DNA from: Bhargavaea changchunensis
GTDB taxonomy: Bacteria; Bacillota; Bacilli; Bacillales_A; Planococcaceae
Assembly: GCF_042665595.1 (NCBI RefSeq)
Contig: NZ_JBHTCT010000012.1
Coordinates: forward strand, 248,001-312,000
Length of the DNA: 64,000 nucleotides
Direction: 5' to 3'
Part shown: positions 58,681 through 64,000 of the stretch, one piece after another
How positions within the stretch are numbered: the first letter of the stretch is position 1
Layout of the letters: every line of letters starts with the position of its first letter
Notes under the pieces: model-generated
What the model was told of the DNA's origin: nothing
Seen by the model: the letters and a program-made list of their open reading frames with translations, nothing else
Databases searched by the model: none
Position numbers and translations under genes: made by a program

Positions 58681-59612
58681 CCTTTCCTTTCATCATCCTT
58701 CAGGAAGCGGATCAGCATATTTTCCCGCTCTGCGCTGACTTTTTCGCTGTGGTTGCCGCCCCAATCGTAGAACCCTTCGCCGGACTTCACTCCGAGCTTT
58801 CCGGAACCGACCAATGAGTCCAGTGTTTCGCCCGAAGCCTGAAGCGTGCTTAAATCCCTGAACAAATAATCTGAGATGGACTTAAATACATCCAGTCCGC
58901 CGAAATCAGCCGACATAAGCGGACCCGTCACAGGAAGACGTCTGCCTATGCTGTATGTCACGGCAGCATCAATGTCTTCTTTGTCGGCCACACCAGCATC
59001 GAGCAATGCCTGAGCTTCCCTGAACAGTGCATATTGTAGACGGTTCCCGATGAACCCCTGTATCTCCTGCTTCACGACGATCGGCTTTTTCTGCATCGCA
59101 TTGAGCAGGTCCATGGCACGGTCTCTTGTGCTGTCGGATGTATGTTTGCCGCCAACCACTTCCACCAGGGGAATCAGGTGGGCCGGATTCCAGAAGTGAG
59201 TAACGATAAACCGTTCCGGATGACTGAGGGCGGAAGCCAGATCAGATGGCTGAAGGCCGGAAGTGTTGCTGGCAAGGACCGTATCGGGCCCGATCAGCGC
59301 TTCCAGACGGCTGTAGAACTGTTGCTTCAGCTCCAGGTTTTCCGGAATGGCTTCGATGACGAATGTCGCTCCGTCCACCACTTCCTGCAGTTTATCCGAG
59401 ATGATGATTCTCTTCCGGATTGATTTGGCTTCCTCGCTGCTGAACAGGCCATTATCAGTCATGGTGCGCAGCTTTTGGATAATACCCTGCTCAGCCCTCC
59501 TGATGTCTTCTTCATTAGTTGCATACATTTTGACGTCCATATCACGCCATGCCGCATTGAGCGCAATGGAGTGTCCCATTGTACCGCTGCCGATCACTGC
59601 CAACTTTTCCAT
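58677..59612 (-). CDS. 3-hydroxyacyl-CoA dehydrogenase-like NAD-binding protein
   Basis: A 311-residue cytoplasmic dehydrogenase with N-terminal Rossmann motif AVIGSGTMGHSIALNAA near 5, catalytic His in THFWNPAHLIPLVEV near 138, NRLQYALFREAQALLDAGV near 190, and C-terminal GVKSGEGFYDW. The size and the WNPAHLIPLVEV block are like L-gulonate 3-dehydrogenase or L-carnitine dehydrogenase rather than fatty-acid oxidation enzymes. Sited between the GntP permease and the SDR, so its substrate is probably a hydroxy acid taken up by GntP. AAAGGG precedes ATG 59612. Confidence 0.88.
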   Translation of the reverse strand: MEKLAVIGSGTMGHSIALNAAWRDMDVKMYATNEEDIRRAEQGIIQKLRTMTDNGLFSSEEAKSIRKRIIISDKLQEVVDGATFVIEAIPENLELKQQFYSRLEALIGPDTVLASNTSGLQPSDLASALSHPERFIVTHFWNPAHLIPLVEVVGGKHTSDSTRDRAMDLLNAMQKKPIVVKQEIQGFIGNRLQYALFREAQALLDAGVADKEDIDAAVTYSIGRRLPVTGPLMSADFGGLDVFKSISDYLFRDLSTLQASGETLDSLVGSGKLGVKSGEGFYDWGGNHSEKVSAERENMLIRFLKDDERKG

Positions 59613-59644
59613 ATTCCCATCCCTTTCCATTCATTATTTCACAA

Positions 59645-59674
59645 ATAAAACCCGGCAGCATGGGATGCTGCCGG
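59645..59674 (-). terminator. Hairpin after the GntP gene
   Basis: CCCGGCAGCAT/ATGCTGCCGGG with a GGG loop and minus-strand TTTTATTT tail. It lies inside the operon, so it may reduce rather than stop expression of the two downstream genes. Confidence 0.75.
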
Positions 59675-59681
59675 GGATAGA

Positions 59682-61001
59682 TCAGATACCCAGTCCAAGG
59701 GAGAACAGGATGACGGCAAGGGCTGCACCTACGAGCGGTACGATAACCGTCATGGCGCCCATGGCCGGATAAGCATCCTTATGGGTCTCGCCGGCAATAG
59801 ACCGGATTGTCGTGACTGTATAACCGCCGTGTGGCAGGGAGTCAAGCGATCCGGAGGAAATGGCGACAGTACGGTGAAGGGCTTCCGCATTTACGCCCAT
59901 GTCCAGATAATGCGGCGCGAGGAGCGGCAACGCGATGGCCTGTCCGCCCGAAGAAGAACCGGTCAAACCGGCGATAATGCCGACCGCGACCGCTCCGCCA
60001 ATCAGCGGGCTTCCCGGTATGCTTGTAATCGCATCTACCGCAGTTGCAAAGGCCGGTGTCGTTTTGACCACGCCGCCGAACCCGACGACCGCGGCAGTAT
60101 TTGCAATAGCGACGATCGCGCCGAGTGTCCCCTCGGAAACCGCGTTCCCGAAGTTCCTGAAATACCTGCGGTTCAAAAGGTAAGTGGCGATCACCCCGCC
60201 CGAAAGCGCAATGATCAGAGCGGAAGTACCCAGGGAGTCGTGGAACCCAAAGGAGACGAACAGTACAACGAGCAGCGGAATCAGGCTGAGGAATGGGTGT
60301 GGAAGCTCGTCCCGATCTTCCCTGTGATCCGACTCTCTCTCGATGAAATGCTCACCATTGGAAACGGCTTTTCGGATCATCTTCCGGAGCCACCAATAAC
60401 CGAAGACCATCATGAACACAGCGACAATCAGACTCACTTCCCATCCAGCAAGTGGCGATGTGCCAAGAAACTCGATCGGAATCCAGTTCTGGATTTCCGG
60501 AGAACCTGCCGATGTCATGGTGAACGTTGTAGAACCGAAAGCAAGTGCTGCCGGAATGAACCTGCGTGGCAGATCTGCTTCTTTAAAGAGGCTGACCGCC
60601 ATCGGGTACACAGAGAAGGCTACGACGAAGAGGCTGACACCGCCGTAAGTCAGGACCGCACAGGCCGCGACTACCGCAAGAACCGCCTGTTTCATCCCGA
60701 GCTTATCAACGATCCATTTGGATACCGCATCCGCAGCACCACTGTCTTCCATGACTTTACCGAATATCGCACCAGCCAGGAACATCAGATACCAGGACAT
60801 AATGAACCCTGAGAACCCTTCCATGTAACCCGTCAAGAAGTTGGCTGCGCCCTTTTCCGCAAGCTGCGGGAAGAGGGGCAGGCCGTTCATCAAAGCAACA
60901 AACAGCGCCGAGAGCGGCGCGACGATCAAAAGGTTCATTCCGCGCATCGTCAACCAAATGAGCAGAACCAGGCCCCCGATCATCCCTATCATTCCGAGCA
61001 T
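59682..61001 (-). CDS. GntP family gluconate/hydroxy-acid permease
   Basis: Permease of 439 residues with 12-14 helices; GntP motifs: GFIMSWYLMFLAGAIFGKVMEDSGAA near 65 (split: FLAGAIFGKVMEDSG), GSTTFTMTSAGSPEIQN near 160 and GLTGSSSGGQAIALPL near 350. Imports a sugar acid, gluconate or a short hydroxy acid by proton symport. ATG 61001 follows AGGGGGATT. Located between the HisD-like and dehydrogenase genes, so substrate and pathway should match. Confidence 0.92.
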   Translation of the reverse strand: MLGMIGMIGGLVLLIWLTMRGMNLLIVAPLSALFVALMNGLPLFPQLAEKGAANFLTGYMEGFSGFIMSWYLMFLAGAIFGKVMEDSGAADAVSKWIVDKLGMKQAVLAVVAACAVLTYGGVSLFVVAFSVYPMAVSLFKEADLPRRFIPAALAFGSTTFTMTSAGSPEIQNWIPIEFLGTSPLAGWEVSLIVAVFMMVFGYWWLRKMIRKAVSNGEHFIERESDHREDRDELPHPFLSLIPLLVVLFVSFGFHDSLGTSALIIALSGGVIATYLLNRRYFRNFGNAVSEGTLGAIVAIANTAAVVGFGGVVKTTPAFATAVDAITSIPGSPLIGGAVAVGIIAGLTGSSSGGQAIALPLLAPHYLDMGVNAEALHRTVAISSGSLDSLPHGGYTVTTIRSIAGETHKDAYPAMGAMTVIVPLVGAALAVILFSLGLGI

Positions 61002-61028
61002 GAACAAATCCCCCTAATTATGTATCCC

Positions 61029-61059
61029 GGCCGCCGAGTCCTAAGACCCGGGGCCGGAA
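61029..61059. other. GC-rich hairpin between hisD-like and gntP genes
   Basis: CCGGCC/GGCCGG arms about 12 bases past the HisD-type stop, without a T run in the direction of transcription; possibly an mRNA processing or stability element. Confidence 0.45.
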
Positions 61060-61070
61060 AAAATGATTTT

Positions 61071-62354
61071 TTAGTTTTTCTTCTGGTCGCCGTATCTGCG
61101 GACACGGAGCAAGGCCTGCTCGGCATGTCCCGCGAAGTTTTCAAGCTGGCAGAGACGAGCTGCGTATTCACCGATATAGGCGCTTGCTTCTGGCTTCACT
61201 TTCTGGTAAGTGACTGTCTTGATGAATTTTCCGACCCACAGACCGCCTGTGTAACGGGCTGCTCCTTTTGTAGGAAGCGTATGGTTTGTTCCGATCACTT
61301 TATCGCCGTATGCGACGTTTGTTTCAGGACCGAGGAACAGGCAGCCGTAATTAGTCATGTTTTCGAGGAAGTAATCCGGATTTTCGGTCAGGATTTCGAC
61401 GTGCTCATAAGCCATCTCATCCGCCACTTCCCTTGCTTCCTCGATCGAATCAACCACAATCACCTGGCCGTAATCGTCCCAGGAAACGCGAGCAACATCA
61501 GCAGTCGGCAATACTTGCAGTTGGCGCTCGATTTCTTCGAGTGTCTCATGCGCGAGCTTTTCGCTTGTCGTGACGAGAGCACCCGGTGATGTCGGGCCGT
61601 GTTCCCCTTGGCCGAGCAGGTCGGTTGCAATCATTTCTGCATCGGCTGTTTCATCTGCGACAACAAGTGTTTCTGTAGGGCCTGCGAACAGGTCGATTCC
61701 GACTCGGCCATACAGTTGACGCTTCGCTTCCGCGACAAACGCATTACCCGGTCCGACAATCATATCGACCGATTCGATTGTTTCCGTGCCGATTGCCATG
61801 GCGCCCATAGCCTGGATGCCGCCGAGAAGGTAGATTTCATCAGCGCCCGCAAGGTGCATCGCTGCAACCGTCGCTTCAGGAATCTCTCCGTTAATCGGAG
61901 GTGTGCATGCGATCACCCGCTTGACACCTGCCACTTTTGCTGTAAGTACACTCATGTGGGCCGACGCGACCATCGGATAACGGCCGCCCGGGATGTAGCA
62001 TCCGACGCTGTTGACCGGAATGTTTTTGTGGCCGAGGATGACGCCCGGGATGTTTTCTACTTCAACATCGCTCAGCGAGGCCAGCTGAGCTTCCGCGAAT
62101 TCACGAATATTCTTTTGTGCGAACTTGATGTCCTCGATGACTTGATCCGGCACACGGCCGACAATTTCGGAAATCTGTTCTTCACTCAGACGGAACGATT
62201 CCGGCTCCCACTTATCGAACCGAGCAGACATTTCACGTACTGCCGCATCGCCTTTTTCTTCGATATCGGAAAGTGCCGCAGCTACCGTTTCTGAAACCTT
62301 TGCGTCACTCTGTTTAACTTCTTCAGTGGATTTTCCCTGTTTGATGAATTTCAT
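61071..62354 (-). CDS. HisD-family dehydrogenase in a catabolic operon
   Basis: A 427-residue zinc-dependent dehydrogenase of the histidinol dehydrogenase family. Family residues are present: Gln and His of LLGQGEHGPTSPG near 250, the Glu-His pair in AYEHVEILTE near 318, Asp in NVAYGDKVIGTNHTLPT near 355, and His in NFAGHAEQALLR near 408. It is not beside other histidine genes but starts a LacI-controlled operon with a GntP permease and two dehydrogenases. Relatives in such settings (HpsN) oxidise 2,3-dihydroxypropane-1-sulfonate; true histidinol activity cannot be excluded. AAGGGG precedes ATG 62354. Confidence 0.88.
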   Translation of the reverse strand: MKFIKQGKSTEEVKQSDAKVSETVAAALSDIEEKGDAAVREMSARFDKWEPESFRLSEEQISEIVGRVPDQVIEDIKFAQKNIREFAEAQLASLSDVEVENIPGVILGHKNIPVNSVGCYIPGGRYPMVASAHMSVLTAKVAGVKRVIACTPPINGEIPEATVAAMHLAGADEIYLLGGIQAMGAMAIGTETIESVDMIVGPGNAFVAEAKRQLYGRVGIDLFAGPTETLVVADETADAEMIATDLLGQGEHGPTSPGALVTTSEKLAHETLEEIERQLQVLPTADVARVSWDDYGQVIVVDSIEEAREVADEMAYEHVEILTENPDYFLENMTNYGCLFLGPETNVAYGDKVIGTNHTLPTKGAARYTGGLWVGKFIKTVTYQKVKPEASAYIGEYAARLCQLENFAGHAEQALLRVRRYGDQKKN

Positions 62355-62386
62355 ATTGGATGGACCCCTTTCAAGATCTGCTGGAA

Positions 62387-62434
62387 TGAATACGTATGCA
62401 AACATGGGTGAATACGTATGCAAAAACGCTTACA
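62387..62434. promoter_or_regulatory. Paired LacI-type operators plus cre-like site
   Basis: TGAATACGTATGCAAA occurs twice (62387-62402, 62409-62424), spaced by 22 bp, two helical turns; each centres on the near-palindrome TGAATACGTATGCA with a central CG, as LacI-family operators do. Overlapping the second is a minus-strand cre-like TGTAAGCGTTTTTG (62421-62434) matching 12 fixed consensus positions. They lie 33-80 bases upstream of the HisD-like start, in the promoter region. Confidence 0.8.
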
Positions 62435-62479
62435 AAAAGTACATTACTTAAAATTATCGAAACAGTCAAGACTGTTTTT

Positions 62480-63463
62480 TTATGTAGTCCCCCGCAATTT
62501 CATCTCACCCGGGAGATAATGAACTTCTCCGTCCGCATGGCTACGCTCCGGATCGAGAAGCAGTTCAATGGAGAGTGCGACCATCCTGTCCACCGGATGC
62601 GCATATGTAGAAAGCTGATAAGGGGACCAGGAAGACATTTCGATATCATCGAATCCGATAAGCTTGACCTGTTCCGGAACACGGACCCCCCGGTCACGGA
62701 AAGCATCAAAAATCCCATAGGCCATAATATCAGTCACGGCAAACACCGCATCCGTGAGGCGGCCGGACTCGACCATTTCAGCACCATTCCGGTACCCGGT
62801 GCCATAGGTGAAGTCACCCGGCAATACTTGGCATCCAAAACCATGATTCTCCAGTTCCTCAGTAAACCCTTTCAGGCGCTCAATATGCGTGGAAGCTCCT
62901 TCACGTCCTCCAACGTATGTAAATGATTTACATCCCCGGTCGATAAGAAGACGTGCGATTTCCCTGGCAGCCGTTTCGTTTTCACAGCTGACCGAGTGTA
63001 GCCCGGAACCCGGAACGACACGATTGAACAGCACGGCCGGTATGCGGAAACGCTTGAGCATCTCAGCGGTTTGGAGAGATGCAGTCGCGTCCATGATGAC
63101 CACTCCTGCAACGTGGTAAGACAGCAGGGCATCTATATCATGCATTTGCAGTTCGATATCATCTGTATCAATCAGGAGTACGCTATATCCAAGCTTTTTC
63201 AGTTCCGAAGTGAACTTCTTCACAGCGTGCGGATAATAAGGGTTGGATACGCCTTTCATGACCAGACCGATCAGGCTTGATTTTCTCATAATCAGACTCC
63301 GGGCATACTCGTTCGGCCGATAGCCCAGCTGTTCCGCGGCTTTCAGAACTTTTTCCCTGGTCTTTCCGGAGACACTTGCTCCCTTTGTAAAGACCCGGGA
63401 AACCGACGATTGCGAAACCCCCGCAAGTTTTGCCACCTCGTGGGCAGTAACTTGGTTCTCCAA
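62480..63463 (-). CDS. LacI family transcriptional regulator
   Basis: A 327-residue DNA-binding regulator. N-terminal helix-turn-helix HEVAKLAGVSQSSVSRVFT near 7-25 with hinge region AEQLGYRPNEYARSL, then the periplasmic-binding-protein-like effector domain (SSLIGLVMKGVSNPYY, VVIMDATAS, FAVTDIMAYGIFDAF, LIGFDDIEMS). The start is taken as TTG 63463, since AGGAGG has proper spacing to it and not to the GTG three codons upstream. The two operator copies just downstream of the gene control the next operon and probably its own readthrough. Confidence 0.93.
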   Translation of the reverse strand: MENQVTAHEVAKLAGVSQSSVSRVFTKGASVSGKTREKVLKAAEQLGYRPNEYARSLIMRKSSLIGLVMKGVSNPYYPHAVKKFTSELKKLGYSVLLIDTDDIELQMHDIDALLSYHVAGVVIMDATASLQTAEMLKRFRIPAVLFNRVVPGSGLHSVSCENETAAREIARLLIDRGCKSFTYVGGREGASTHIERLKGFTEELENHGFGCQVLPGDFTYGTGYRNGAEMVESGRLTDAVFAVTDIMAYGIFDAFRDRGVRVPEQVKLIGFDDIEMSSWSPYQLSTYAHPVDRMVALSIELLLDPERSHADGEVHYLPGEMKLRGTT

Positions 63464-63574
63464 CGCATTCACCTCCTCTTATTTCCGGATTATACAGTGA
63501 CGGGAAATAGAAAAAAAGCCTCTATATCGCTAAACGGCTGGATTAAGGGGGCTGGAAAGGAGGATTCGTTTACA

Positions 63575-63670
63575 ACTTGAAACATGGGGGTGCAACTTGC
63601 AACATGGATCCTCCATTTGCAATATGGGCTCGATGCTTGAAACATGGGTCCGCCACTTGAAATTAAAACC
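63575..63670. repeat. Half-conserved tandem array, period exactly 20 bp
   Basis: Units begin at 63575, 63595, 63615, 63635 and 63655: ACTTGAAACATGGG, ACTTGCAACATGGA, ATTTGCAATATGGG, GCTTGAAACATGGG, ACTTGAAAT; each 14-base core is followed by six variable bases (GGTGCA, TCCTCC, CTCGAT, TCCGCC). It lies between lacI and the M28 peptidase terminator. The rest of 63464-63734 shows no gene. Confidence 0.8.
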
Positions 63671-63695
63671 GTCACCCCGGCTGCCGGGGTGACGG
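63664..63695 (-). terminator. Terminator after the M28 peptidase gene
   Basis: CCGTCACCCCGG/CCGGGGTGACGG, a 12-bp perfect stem with a CTG loop and minus-strand TTTTAATTT tail, about 40 bases past the stop. Confidence 0.85.
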
Positions 63696-63734
63696 CTCTC
63701 AAGTATGACTTGTCGCTCTGTTCTTTCCGAACAG

Positions 63735-64000
63735 TTAGCGTATCGATTGTTCGAAGTACGCTTCTTTCGGGATAGATGTTTCGGTCCGCTTTTTCTCTTT
63801 AGGTTTTTGGTTGTCGAAACGGGCACGGTCATATACCGCTGCTGCCACGATCTCGGCGACATCCTGAAGCTTTTCCTTGCTGATCTTATCGAGCGTATCC
63901 TGAGGCGTGTGGTACCAAGGCTCCAGCGGGCTGTGGATAAAGAGGGCCGCCGGGATTCCGGCCTGGTGGAACGGTACATGGTCACTGGAACCGCTCCGTC
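63735..64000 (-). CDS. M28 family aminopeptidase, C-terminal part (runs off the window)
   Basis: The last 88 codons are inside the window. They read SGSSDHVPFHQAGIPAALF, then EPWYHTPQDTLDKISKEKL, the metal-ligand region (Asp-His) and closing His of M28 zinc aminopeptidases. A charged tail (KEKKRTETSIPKEAYF) follows. The start, signal peptide and most catalytic residues lie beyond the right edge. The reading frame continues open to base 64000. Confidence 0.85.
   Translation of the reverse strand, partial: RSGSSDHVPFHQAGIPAALFIHSPLEPWYHTPQDTLDKISKEKLQDVAEIVAAAVYDRARFDNQKPKEKKRTETSIPKEAYFEQSIR

Noticed and set aside
63575..63670. CRISPR array
   Set aside because: Units are 20 bp with six variable bases; there are no spacer-length inserts, and no cas genes in the window. 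The arrays at 29.1 and 53.1-53.3 kb fail for the same reason.
1..64000. rRNA, tRNA, insertion sequences, integrases or phage genes
   Set aside because: None seen by eye. A covariance-model and transposase profile search would be decisive; tRNA genes in particular could be missed by reading.

Overview
The window reads as chromosomal DNA of a low-GC-lineage Gram-positive bacterium of the order Bacillales that has drifted to a fairly high GC content (mid-50s percent by eye). Gene content and order point to the Planococcaceae (Bhargavaea-like); this placement is inference. Support comes from strong AGGAGG ribosome sites, frequent TTG and GTG starts, a GerA-type germination operon, a YozE/MsrB/MsrA/YpmS/YpmR block next to haemolysin III, a YpkP-like acyltransferase, DfrA and ThyA as in Bacillus, and an xpt-pbuX operon under a purine riboswitch. 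No rRNA, tRNA, insertion sequence, prophage or CRISPR array was found. About 61 protein genes are supported, mostly on the minus strand.

Layout. 1-5.6 kb: odhA-odhB (2-oxoglutarate dehydrogenase) and murG. 5.6-10.6 kb: a MATE exporter and a three-gene spore-germination receptor operon. 10.7-16.6 kb: a CAP-domain secreted protein, a CobW-type GTPase with a coupled small gene, a C-terminal processing protease, deoD, yozE, msrB, msrA. 16.6-22.7 kb: YpmS, a GDSL lipoprotein, DegV, haemolysin III, acyltransferase, dfrA, thyA, YpjP. 22.8-29 kb: a 26-codon membrane ORF, a coiled-coil protein, a methyltransferase-bacilliredoxin-CvfC-ABC-F operon and a UMF1-type transporter. 29.3-37.1 kb: serine hydrolase, sbcC-sbcD, an OsmC protein and one strikingly AT-rich orphan gene. 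37.4-42.7 kb: DUF779-aldehyde dehydrogenase, metallopeptidase-acetyltransferase, rlmN, diguanylate cyclase. 42.8-49.6 kb: a multidrug ABC exporter, a probable free-standing structured RNA, nupC, a YitT protein and riboswitch-controlled xpt-pbuX. 49.7-56.4 kb: an MFS exporter, a glycine-oxidase-like flavoenzyme, EcsC, thioredoxin-like protein, a zinc-ribbon trypsin-like protease and an NRDE protein. 56.4-63.5 kb: 3-hydroxybutyrate dehydrogenase, a FusB-type protein and a LacI-controlled catabolic operon (HisD-like dehydrogenase, GntP permease, 3-hydroxyacyl-CoA-dehydrogenase-like protein, SDR). The right edge cuts an M28 peptidase.

How the parts work together. Purine and pyrimidine salvage is spread over deoD, nupC, xpt, pbuX, thyA and dfrA. 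Oxidative and thiol damage is met by msrA, msrB, the bacilliredoxin and the OsmC protein. The LacI operon looks like a self-contained pathway for an unknown hydroxy acid, with two 16-bp operators 22 bp apart and a cre-like site just upstream of the first enzyme gene.

Most unusual items: the candidate RNA at 44612-44883, which has its own near-consensus promoter and terminator and matches no family I can name; three intergenic arrays of 20-22 bp half-conserved repeats (29.1, 53.1-53.3 and 63.6 kb) that share a core word and always lie just past gene ends; and the LacI/HisD-like operon.
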